NCBI GenBank assembly: GCA_964017065.1
Contig: OZ024790.1
Location: forward strand, 8,756,182-8,820,181
Source: Haliclona indistincta
Lineage: Eukaryota > Porifera > Demospongiae > Haplosclerida > Chalinidae
Length of the DNA stretch: 64,000 bases
Direction: 5' to 3'
The notes under the pieces were generated by a model. It was not told the origin of the DNA and did no database searches. It worked only from the letters and a program-made list of their open reading frames with translations. Numbering within the stretch: position 1 is the stretch's first letter; the number at the start of each line of letters is the position of its first letter. This document shows positions 32,116-44,271 of the stretch, piece by piece. The translations under genes and the position numbers were made by a program.

Positions 32116-32355
32116 CAGTTCTATTCTGGTTCTATTCAATTTTTATCATCTCCTGACATGTTTGTTTCTGTACAATCAAAACTGTGTCCGTGACTGCTTT
32201 TGTGCAGAAGTCAAAGGGAACCACCACGTGTCCAGAATCGTTGCTTGGAAACGACGCGGTCTATGAATATTAAACGCGCTGTGCGTGTGGGCGTTCCAGC
32301 AGCTGCAGAGAGCCTTGGGCGAGATCATTCAGAAGAACTCAGATAGCCTGAAGCT

Positions 32356-32931
32356 GTGTTGCGAGATATGTCTAAGGACAAGAGCCAGAAGAGCGGGATG
32401 CTGGACCCCAATCGTCTACAACCGGGAGATGCAACGGCTCGCAAGTCCAGCTTATTCTCGAAGGAGAGTTTCCACGAAGACATGCTGAAAAGGAAAGAGA
32501 TGAATCGCAGTGTCGTGGTCATATCGCAGCATTCAGAAGCCGACACGGCTGGCTACGCTCCCAGGCGACCAAAAGTCCGCTACGAGAACACGTACCGCAT
32601 AGAACCTGACAGAAAGTTCAGTCCCAGTGCAGCCGAAACCATCATCAAGGAAGTTCTTGAGCAGTATCTAAAAGATGAGAAATACGACCCCAAAGCCTGC
32701 AGACAGCTCTCGCTGACACTGTCACAGATCATCAAAGATCGCGTCAAGGAACTCAACTATGACAGATACAAGATTATGTGCCTGGTCATCATCGGGCAAC
32801 TAGCCGAGCAAGGTATGGCGGTTGCTAGCCGGTTCTGCTGGGACGCAGAGAGGGACACACTCGCTTCAGCTAGCTTCAAGAACAAATCACTGTTTGGCAT
32901 TGCAACTGTGTATGCCGTATACTTAGAGTAA
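32356..32931 (+). CDS. DYNLT5-like: Tctex1-domain dynein light chain (DYNLT5/TCTEX1D1-like)
   Basis: Intronless, 191 residues. The C-terminal two thirds is a Tctex1 domain: NTYRIEPDRKFSPSAAETII, LSLTLSQIIKDRVKELNYDR, YKIMCLVIIGQ, SRFCWDAERDTLASASFKNK and SLFGIATVYAVYLE. These are typical of the Tctex1-domain-containing subfamily linked to axonemal and cytoplasmic dynein. The N-terminal 90 residues are basic and unstructured. A second ATG lies four codons downstream (MSKDKSQKSG) and could be the true start. It follows the kinesin-like gene by 240 bp on the same strand. Confidence 0.93.
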   Translation: MLRDMSKDKSQKSGMLDPNRLQPGDATARKSSLFSKESFHEDMLKRKEMNRSVVVISQHSEADTAGYAPRRPKVRYENTYRIEPDRKFSPSAAETIIKEVLEQYLKDEKYDPKACRQLSLTLSQIIKDRVKELNYDRYKIMCLVIIGQLAEQGMAVASRFCWDAERDTLASASFKNKSLFGIATVYAVYLE

Positions 32932-33218
32932 AACACTAACACACAAATATAATATACCATTATTCGATCATCTTACATGTAACTGTATCAGTGTACAAAA
33001 GCACTTCTTGACAGATACTCGTACAGCACACGTTCGTATACTACACTCTATAATTATTTCGGTTCACTTAGACTCCGCCAAAATAAGTAGCTAAGCATGA
33101 TAAGATAGGGTGCCGGCGGGCATGAAGAATTGAAGGAATTCTGAATGTCTATAACCGTGCTTCTTTGCAAAATGCAACCCAGGTTCACACCTGTGTAACT
33201 CAACTTCTTTGTGGTAAA
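32932..33218. other. Short intergenic spacer between convergent genes
   Basis: AT-rich 3' flanks of the DYNLT5-like gene (plus) and the TTC33-like gene (minus). Nothing else recognised. Confidence 0.5.
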
Positions 33219-33459
33219 TTATTTTTCGTGTTCACTCGTCAATGTGGGCAGTTCAATAATTCTGTTTGTTTCACTGCTAGAGCTTGCAAGTGATCTTTCT
33301 TTCTTTAGAAGTTCTCTAGTCCAAGATAAATCCACATGTCTTACCTACAAAAGAGAATAAAATTAATAGACTTGAGTCGACAATCAAACAGACTACTTAC
33401 TTCTTCATTTGAGGGGTCGATATGAAGAGATTTCTGAAAATTAACAAGTGCCTTTAGCA

Positions 33460-33533
<74 letters not shown>

Positions 33534-33733
33534 CATAGCTATTAATGATCTTTGAATTTACCATTTTGATTTCTCCAATCCCAAGCTGTGCTCGACCCAA
33601 TGTCTGATATGCTAATGACCAGTTTGGTTCGAGTTGAACAGCTCTCTCGGCACACTGTACAGCTTGGAACAGCTCACTGACCATCATGAGCGCCTAGTGA
33701 ACAGGAAGTGCTCACGATAAGTTGTCGGCATGT

Positions 33734-33781
<48 letters not shown>

Positions 33782-34137
33782 TAACCTGACTCTTCATTTC
33801 GTGCAGAGCGGCCATGTCAGGTGTCAGCTGTATTGCTTCATCCCACCGTACAATAGCCTCCCAATATCTATACAAACACGTACAGCTGGTTGCCCTAGAC
33901 CTGATCGGTTCAACTCGACCTTTCATTCTCAGCTAAAATGGCGCCTTCCTCTCGGAGTCTAGAGCTCTTGGCATGCGAGTCTTCTAGCATAGGCCCTCTC
34001 CTTCGTTTAGCCGCTGCTAGCAGGTCCACTAATTCTTCTACATTTCCGGAGTCTTCTTCGTCTTCCTGCTCCTCGAAAACAGTGGCGGCTTGTAGCTCTG
34101 ACTTTCTTTTCTTCTTCCATCCAAACGAGGTAGACAT
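33219..34137 (-). CDS. TTC33-like: Tetratricopeptide repeat protein 33-like
   Basis: Five minus-strand exons: 33920-34137, 33786-33867, 33562-33693, 33401-33451 and 33219-33344; 202 residues. The N-terminus MSTSFGWKKKRK and RLREEGAILAENERYWEAI match TTC33. The TPR helices follow: RWDEAIQLTPDMAALHEMKS, AVQCAERAVQLEPNWSLAYQ, TLGRAQLGIGEI and ALVNFQKSLHIDPSNEE, then VDLSWTRELLKKE. TPR proteins are scaffolds; no enzymatic role is implied. The first intron has a weak donor (GTCGAG), supported by the phase and by the reading ENERYWEA across the junction. Confidence 0.92.
33461..33529 (+). repeat. GA microsatellite
   Basis: Pure GA run in a TTC33 intron. On the minus strand it forms the polypyrimidine tract ahead of the exon 33401-33451. 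Confidence 0.95.
33735..33780 (+). repeat. GT microsatellite
   Basis: GT run in the second TTC33 intron, immediately after the minus-strand donor of exon 33786-33867. Confidence 0.95.
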
Positions 34138-34296
34138 TGTGCAAAGAAGGCGTGGCTCGTTCTGTCAACTTGGCGGGCGCGCCGAATTTAAATCAAGAAC
34201 AAAATTTTATTTTACAAAACCACGAAATAACCAATAGAAAAAGTAGCTAAAACAAATGAAATATGACTGTACACACATGACTTGACACCTGCTGTT

Positions 34297-36170
<1,874 letters not shown>

Positions 36171-36977
36171 GACTGAGTAAGGTTGCACAGCACACAAGCA
36201 CAGCTAGCTACCAGTATCTTCCACACTACCAAAAACTTCACTAGCACGAGACTGAGCTATACGACTAAACTGGGGCTAAGTAGTATTTGAGACACAATAA
36301 CAGAGTGTTTGGGTGTTACAGAGACCATACAAGTCTACTACCTTGCTGTCCATTTTAGGGCGTACACATTGTATTGTTATGACAGGAACATGCAAGGAGT
36401 CAAAAATAGAATTAGCAGGTACAACTTTGGTTTTTATTGTATGGCAACAGCGTAATGCGATTATAACTGGACGCAAACTGTGGACGATGAAGAACATGCA
36501 TAAGAATGACTATTGGATGTCATGTAATCTAATAAAATGCAGAATATAATCGAAAATGCCTCGATTCATTTTCGCAAATAGTTCTGGTGTCCACGATAAT
36601 TTCTAAAGCTATAGGTCAAGATTTGTACCATTTAAACTAGATTTGGGTGTGAAAGTGCTACTCCATTGTCTGTTTACATTAACCTGTAAGTAGCTGAATT
36701 CCTACAAATGCACTACACCATCTACTTATCCAGTCGCATGTCTTCAGCAAGCCCTTCCCTTCGATACGGAAGCAATTAGCAAATCTGCTCACCAGTATAG
36801 CTCAGGAAAGCCCCATAGGCTAGACTAACCACGAGACTAACAGCTCATAAGAACAAGGCCTTGATTAAATCAAGATCGGTGATTATAGTCGGGACTATTG
36901 GAATTAAACGGCTTTATAACAAATTGTTGCATAACTAATTGAATGTATTACAAACCACAAAGAATAATTATTATTAA
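36171..36977. other. Intergenic, nothing recognised
   Basis: About 800 bp upstream of the receptor and downstream of the death-fold gene, both on minus. AT-rich, without a convincing exon, repeat or RNA gene. The promoter of the receptor and the 3' UTR of the neighbour must lie here. Confidence 0.5.
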
Positions 36978-38976
36978 TTATACGAAGTTGTATAGAAACT
37001 TTGCTGTCCCAATGCTGACCACAACACGACGGACTTTCTCCTCTTTCAAAGAGATAGGGGACCCTGTGACGGCTTCTTCGACTGTCTGCATGCAAGCTTG
37101 CGGCATTTGGAAGCAGAGTGACAAAGGTCGTGACCTCCAGCCGACGTATTGAATTAAGAAGGGGTAGTCCTCAAGTCGGAACAAATCCAAGAGCTTTTTT
37201 TTCACTGTGGTAACTTTCTGCATGTTCAATCCAGCACCCTTCTCTAACACACACCTCACGTTGAAATTTCTCTTTGTGTCTTTTAGACGGCGTACACGTG
37301 CATCACCCATACTCATCTTGGAAAGATACTTCTTGAGCATTCTGATGACATCTTCTCTGTTCATCAGTCCCATGATATGAATGAGCAGGTCAAGATCTCG
37401 GTTGCTGATGTAGCTATGCAATAGTAGAGGCACCAGTACGGAGTCGGTGGTCTTCCGATTGTGGAGAAGATCTGGCGGCAGGAGCGATGTACCGTCCGGA
37501 CACCGAAGAGTGCAAAGATAGTGAGCAAATGCGAAGAACGATGTTCGATCGATCATATCATTCAGGTTGACCAGGACATCGTTGAATGGAGGACTCCCTG
37601 CATCTTCAGGCGCTGTACCATAGATGTCATAAAAGTCGTCTTCCTGCTCATTCCTGGCAAGCCCTGTGAGTGAGTGAATGAGTGAGTGATGAGTGGGTGA
37701 GTGAGTGAGAGCAAGTGAAGTGGATGAAGTGAGTAAGTTTGTAAGTGATTGAGTGAGTGGGTGGGTAGAAAGAGGGAGAGAGAGAAAGAAAAATTAAATA
37801 GTAAATGGAGCTGAATTTGGTATAATTGATTCAACAGGTGGGTGTACAAAGACACCAACGCAGGCTGTCACTTTGTAGTCATGGCAATGATTGTACAAAA
37901 CAAGCTACTAAGGGTCGTACACAGCGCCCTTCGGTAAACAGCATTGGAGTCACAAGTTTGAGTATCAAAGAGATGAGGTGTAAGGTATTTTAGCTGTGGG
38001 TCAACAGACTCATTAAGGATAATGTGAAACAGCACAAGGTTCTTAAGGGAATAAAGCCGTATCTAGCATTCGCCATTAGTTGGGTATGACAAGAATGGAG
38101 ATACACAATTATCCTAATATAGCATACATGCTAAGAATTATTGCATTTATGGTATGTAGGTAGTTTTACACTTCATTGAGCAACCGCTGAATTATCTTAA
38201 CTGGGTATTAGGGCATAATTGTGTTAGTTTCAACTTTCAGGTTATAACTGGTATTTTAATTGCTAGCTACCACCCAAGTAATGATGGTAAATCTTGAGAG
38301 AAGATAACATCGATAAAGGCAAGAACTATACACACTACTACGCCAGTAACGCCACACAAGACAATAGTGAGAAGAAGGGAGAGCTTGAGGGAGAGAGAGC
38401 TAGAAAGAAGGAAAGGAACGAAGAAGAGAAAGAGAGAGAGAGGGGGGGAAAAGAAAGATAAGAAAAATGAAGGCAAGAATTGAGGAGGGAAGAGAGATAG
38501 GTTTTGTATCTCACTTGCTTTAATCGCCACAGCTCTGGCTGGTCTGGTGTACTTGCAGTAGGTCTTCTCGATACGGTCAGAAAGCTCCACCTCTAGCAAG
38601 CACTGGCGTATCTGGTCCACCATATCATCCCAGCATGGTAGAGGTTCTTGTTCCAGCCATAATCGGATCCCCTCTACCATACACACTTTGGGATCCTTAC
38701 AATAGCGCTCATTGATATCCACCAGCACTTTTCTGTCCAAGCCTACAGCTTGGAACAGCTCGAACCAGTGTGGATACAACAGATCTCTGATTTCTAATAA
38801 GACAGCTCCAAACACAGGCTTTCTGAAGTACTCTGGCTCGCGAGGGTTAATAGGAGGCGTAGGAATAGGTATTTCTATAGAAAAAAATAAAGAAACAGTC
38901 ACGAATAAACGCCATTGATAAGGCAGCGCGTTTTGTAAATAATTATACCTTCCTCGCTGTCATATTCCTCCGCCAT
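36978..38976 (-). CDS. Death-fold domain protein
   Basis: Three minus-strand exons: 38949-38976, 38515-38874 and 36978-37663; 357 residues, phase consistent. Residues about 30-115 look like a Death domain: VLLEIRDLLYPHWFELFQAV, GLDRKVLVDINERYC, GIRLWLEQEPLPCWDDMVDQ and IRQCLLEVELSDRIEK. This has the typical WL..Q....W..L core. The second half (SFFAFAHYLCTLRCPDG, LLHSYISNRDLDLLIHIMGL, MNREDVIRMLKKYL) is all-helical and could be a second death-fold or DED-like unit, but I cannot assign it. Such adaptors are numerous in sponges and cnidarians. Its start is 52 bp from that of the plus-strand methyltransferase. Confidence 0.75.
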
Positions 38977-39028
38977 TTTGCTTGTCCGCCTCTAATTAGA
39001 GCTCACCTGAAAAGCCCCGCCCCGCATC
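38977..39028. promoter_or_regulatory. Very short divergent promoter interval
   Basis: Only 52 bp separate the start codon of the minus-strand death-fold gene from that of the plus-strand methyltransferase, so 5' UTRs must overlap or transcription must start very close to the ATG. Geometry only. Confidence 0.45.
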
Positions 39029-40185
39029 ATGGCTGAGTACGAAGAGTACAATGAAGTAGCAAGTGTATACGACGAAGGTAACTACTTACTGGTTCGTTCT
39101 CACTACTTCGATTCTAAATCTTATGATTGCAGGCCGACAGGTCGTCTCGTTACCAGGAATAGATACGATTCTTGGTGCGATCGCCTTTGGCGTTGGGGCG
39201 AAGAAAAACTTGTCTGCAGTTCATCTTGTAGATTTAGGTTAAAATATGAGCTTTAGATGCTTTTAAAATTATTGTTGCACTGCAGGCTGTGGTACGGGGA
39301 ACTACACTGTTGCACTGAGTCCGTATGTCGGCAGGATCACTGGTGTGGAGTTCAACCAGGGGATGCTGGATAGAGCAAGACAGAAGACTGCTGAACTGAG
39401 CAATGTGGAGCTGCAGCAAGGAGACGCCACACAGCTGGAGCTGCCTGATGGGTTCTGTGATGCTGTCATCATCAATCAGGTCAATGATAACTGCCTCACT
39501 GGGCATTGATGTAATGTTGTTCATCTTCACTACAGGTGATCCATCATGTGAGTGATGTGTCTAAGGTCATGAAGGAGTGCTATCGTATTCTCGAGCCAAA
39601 GGGTGTTTTGATAGTAAACACATGCAGCACTGAACAAATCTGGGGAAGATGGTACCTCAGTCTGATCCCTGAAGCAACTGAGAAAGTTGCTAAAAAGTTG
39701 AGAAAAATTCTCCAAAGTCTCATTTTGCACAGAATGTTTATTCATGTTCCAATTTTGGTTTTCAAGTCAAAATTTTCATTAAGTTGACCCGCAGTTCCTT
39801 TTTTCTCTTGTAGGTATCCGGATGTTGAACTCTTGCGCAAGAATATGGAAGAAGTTGGTTTTAAGTCAACTTCTCGCATCGGATTGATTTCTGCCCTGTT
39901 TTTTTAGAGATTTTTACGACAAAGAAGGTCTATTTACTGAGCAATGGCGACAATGTGACAGGTTAGTAGCTAATGATCTATAAAAAGTGTATTTTAACTT
40001 GTGTGGTATGTCACCAAAATAGTGCATGGAGCCTGGCGACCAAAGATGAGCTGGAAGCTGGACTAGCGAAGTGGAGGAGAATGATTGAGGACGGCACAGC
40101 TGACCAGTTCATTGCTGAGAGAGAAAAACATCGAAAACGAGTGGGACTGTCGACTTCTGTCATTGCTTACAAAGACAGTGCCTAA
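39029..40185 (+). CDS. SAM-dependent methyltransferase, tandem copy 1, with frameshift
   Basis: Class I methyltransferase (Methyltransf_11 type). Exons: 39029-39077, 39133-39237, 39286-39479, 39536-39696, 39814-39961 and 40023-40185. Motifs are VHLVDLGCGTGNYTVAL (SAM loop), ITGVEFNQGMLDRAR, GDATQLELPDG, CDAVIINQVIHHV and ECYRILEPKG. In exon 39814-39961 a run of seven T at 39899-39905 causes a TAG stop. With six T the frame continues as DFYDKEG, like the sister gene, and the exon lengths sum to 820 (3n+1), confirming one extra base. It may be a sequencing or assembly error, a truncated protein, or a recent null. The substrate is unknown. Confidence 0.85.
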
Positions 40186-40269
40186 TCATAGATAAATTAA
40201 TTGTTGTTGCTGAGTTTTATGACGTGAAAATCAATTTTCATTCTTCATCGATAATTACCGAGTGGGATC

Positions 40270-42171
40270 ATGGCGGCCGAGTACGAAGACTACACCGAAG
40301 CTTCTCGGTATTACGACGAAGGTATTGGGTTATATTTTGAACGGTCGTGTGTGATTTTTGGACGCGTTACGTTGCACAGGCCGTCAAGCTATCGGAATAG
40401 AAGTGATCGTTGGAGCGATTTGTGTTGGGACTAGAAAAAGCCTTGAAGATGTACATCTTGTGGATCTTGGTACTTTTACGTCCTGTACAATCTGCTATTA
40501 TAAGCTACTATTGCATTCTAGGTTGTGGTACGGGGAACTACACTGTTGCACTGAGTCCGTATGTCGGTAGGATCACTGGTGTGGAGTTCAACCAGGGGAT
40601 GCTGGATAGAGCAAGACAGAAGACTGCTGAACTGAGCAATGTGGAGCTGCAGCAAGGAGACGCCACACAGCTGGAGCTGCCTGATGGATTCTGTGATGCT
40701 ATCATCATCAATCAGGTCAGCATCACTGGACATTGATGTAATGTCGCTCATCTTCTTCACTACAGGTGCTCCATCATGTGAGTGATGTGTCTAAGGTCAT
40801 GAAGGAGTGCTATCGTATCCTTGGACCAAAGGGTGCTTTGATTGTCAACAACAGCTCCATCGAGCAAGTCAAGATGCAGTGGTTTATTAACTTGATTCCT
40901 GGCATTCCCGAGGCAGCGGCCAAAAGGTCAAATCTGTTTTTTGTATTATGAAAGTTCAAAGCACTGCCAATTAGTGTTATACAGCACTTGGGCGGAGCCA
41001 TGGGTAGCAGCTGCTTTTTGAAGGTCGCAACCATTGCATCTTGTGGACAAATTAGAGCACTCAATATAACGATGCTAGAAATATAGACCAGGCTTGTTTG
41101 CACTGAAATACAGTATGCGAAGTAGACAGAACAGACCTTTATGTTCATTTGCACCACAATCTGTGTTTATTTGTGAAAATTAGCACAAACGTCCCATGAC
41201 ACAGCTTTTTGAAACTAGTAAATTCCCATGAGTGTATAAGGGGAAGGAGCGTTCAACTGCCATATTCGCTATTGTAATATAAAGTCCGCCGCCATGCGTT
41301 ATTGCTACTTGGAACTTGAGCCTTTCTTTGTGCATTGTGGCTAGCTATTCCCTACCTATGCACTCATCCACGCTTCGTCCTGCCTGTTTCCAGCTAAAAG
41401 AATCAAGCGTTCATGCAGCCAGTGCCATGATCGCCGTCCTATGCCGCCAGCAAAACCTTCCCTATGAGGAAGGTTTTTGCAGTCCAAGCGGCAGACTTTA
41501 GATTTCATTATCCACAGTTGACCGCTCCTTCCCCTTATACGCTCCTGCATTCCTTATGGTCAAGTGTCAAGCAAGAGATAGTATTATGCATCAATAAGCG
41601 CAGAAATAATTATAGTGTAAAAAGACAAGTAACATGACTCCCAGTGAGTGCCGTTATCCTGTAGCCTCCACTCGTAACTTGCAATGTATGTATGTTCACG
41701 CTGTGCAATCGTCTATCTGCAATTCTTCATCGCAATCCCAGAGGTACATTTGATTTACAGTGAAGGCACACATTATTTATTCATTATTATTGCTGTGGTT
41801 ACAGATACTTTGAGTGTGACTGCATATGCAAGCACATGGAGAAAGCTGGTTTCAAAGTTGCATCTCAAGTTGGACTACTTTCGGAGATTTTCTTGAAGCC
41901 CAGTCACATGTACGACAAAGAAGGTCCATTTTCAGAAGAGTGGAGAAAATATGACAGGTAAAAATATTATTTATGGGGAACTTTTCTGTTTATTGTTGTG
42001 TGGTTTAGCACATGGAGTCTGATAAGCAAAGAAGAGCTGGAAGCTGGACTAGCAAGGTGGAGGAAAATGCTTGAAGACGGCACAGCTGACCGGTTCATTG
42101 CAGAGATAGAAGAAAAGCGGAAAAAAGTGGGACTGTCGACTTCTGTCATTGCTTACAAAGACTGTGTCTAA
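40270..42171 (+). CDS. SAM-dependent methyltransferase, tandem copy 2, intact
   Basis: Paralogue of the gene just upstream. Exons: 40270-40321, 40380-40469, 40522-40715, 40766-40926, 41805-41957 and 42009-42171; 270 residues, in frame. It has MAAEYEDYTEASRYYDEG, the SAM loop VDLGCGTGNYTVAL, NQVLHHVSDVSKVMKECYRI and a C-terminus SWSL-type block ending STSVIAYKDCV. The third exon differs from copy 1 at only about four of 194 positions, while exons 1, 2 and 5 are much more divergent. The fourth intron is long and holds an inverted-repeat element. The substrate cannot be deduced; related proteins range from small-molecule to lipid methyltransferases. Confidence 0.9.
41231..41551. mobile_element. 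MITE with GTATAAGGGGAAGGAGCG termini
   Basis: Left end GTATAAGGGGAAGGAGCGTT and right end ACCGCTCCTTCCCCTTATAC form an inverted repeat of about 25 bp with one or two mismatches, about 315 bp apart in the fourth intron of methyltransferase copy 2. The inside also contains a palindromic AAACCTTCCC / GGAAGGTTTTTG region. No coding capacity. Confidence 0.8.
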
Positions 42172-42290
42172 TCTAGTTCAAAATTAATATTTTTATTTTA
42201 AGGTTAGCATATTCAACAAAGACTTTGTTCATTCAATAACTTAATCGTGTCCAAACAAAATCATTTTTTATGACAGTAACTGGAAATTTT

Positions 42291-42460
42291 TTATTCACAA
42301 AATTTTGATACAAGATTAGAGCATGGATGAGATTTAACAATGTGATCCTGTAGAGTGTTGAATAATCCAGTGAATCCACCTGGGGAAGAACACAGAATAA
42401 TCTCTTTGGTTTCAATCATACCATGCATATACACACACACTCTGTGATATAGTGTGGTTG

Positions 42461-42533
<73 letters not shown>

Positions 42534-44224
42534 TTGTCTTAGGGTCACACATTCACACGCGCACACACTACACACATTCACACGCGCACACACACACTTA
42601 TACACAGACGCATACACTCACACACATTCACTCACTCACACACACACACACACACATTCACACACACACATTCACACACACACATTCACACACACACAAG
42701 TGTACACACACACTCGCACGTGCACACACACTTACACACCCACACACACCCACACACACACCCACACACACACCCACACACACACACCTGTGTGAAGGTA
42801 GAGCACTCTGCGTCCCTTGAATCTCGATGGATTTGTTCTCATTTCAGTCAGCATCCCGATCACCGTTTTCACAGTGTACACATGATCCAGTAGAATACCA
42901 GTTGCCGTAGACACTTCAACAATCTTCTCTGTGACATAAAGTGATAGATAAGCCAAATTCAAGTACACCTTTAATTATCAGAGGTTACTTACAATACAGT
43001 GGAACCTCTCAATAACGGACATGTTGGGCAAGTTTTTTGTCCGTTTTCCCTTACAAGGAGGTCCAATCCATATCGCTATGTACAATAATATATTATGAAA
43101 ATATAATTGTCCGTTAAGATAGGTTCCACTGCAGTCATGACTACGTTTCTACAATTGGATTTTGAGGTACACGCCTATATTTTGGTTGACTACATTTTGC
43201 AGATTCTCAGAGCAAATGGAGTACTCTCAATGGCCAAGCAGTGTCTACCTACTGTACTTCAACCCAGAACTAGCAATCCAGATCTTGTATAACTTGTCAC
43301 ATGTGTGTGTGTGCTTACTTAGCTCCTCTTCTGTAACTTGTCACATGTGTTATGTGTGCTTACTTAGCTCCTCTTCTGTATTCAAGCCATAGCCCAGTCC
43401 AATGTAGCCGTCAATAACGTCCAGTAGACTAGAGGCGGGTTGGTCCACTCCGAGAGCCTTTAGTTCAACATCGATATTCTCGTACTGACTCTTTGATGGT
43501 CTAACAACAGTGACAGCATGAATTCTGATGAGAAAGAAGGTGAAACAGGAACAGGCATAACGTTTGGACTAACTTTACTTTGGATCCGGTAAGATAATTC
43601 GCCACAGCTAGTGCAGCAGCAGTTCCACCACTTCCGATACACACAACAATATCATCAAACCTATCCAGAACACCCTAAATAAAATTATACATAGCTGGTG
43701 GATAGTATTAATAGTTGAACACTTGTACCATTATAGCGGGAAATTTTCGCGGCAGAAAACTTTCGCGAATGTGCGAGATAGACCATTTCGCGAATAATAT
43801 TTTTGCGAATCAGCGTTATTGCCTATCTTTGTTAACAAAACAAGACATTCGCGGATAATATTTTCGCGAATAGCCTGTAATTTCCGCTATTCGGTATTTT
43901 CCACTTTACAACATAGTGTCCATATTACAGAGGTTCAGCCAGTACAAATACCAGTGGACCCTCGCTAATCCAAAAATTGCTAGTCCGAACCCTCGCTAAT
44001 CCGAATGGGCAAAATCGGTTGTGAATATTATGTCAGGTGTTCAGATTAGCGAGGGTCCACTGTAGCTGCAAATATGCAACAACTGGTCCAGAATGACTTG
44101 CATGCTGCTTATAAAATCTCAAACTAATCCCACACATTTATGAAACTAGTGGATAGCGATCACTGCACACAAACAGTGAGCACACAAACACAGACACACA
44201 CACACACACACGCATGCACGCACG

Positions 44225-44271
<47 letters not shown>

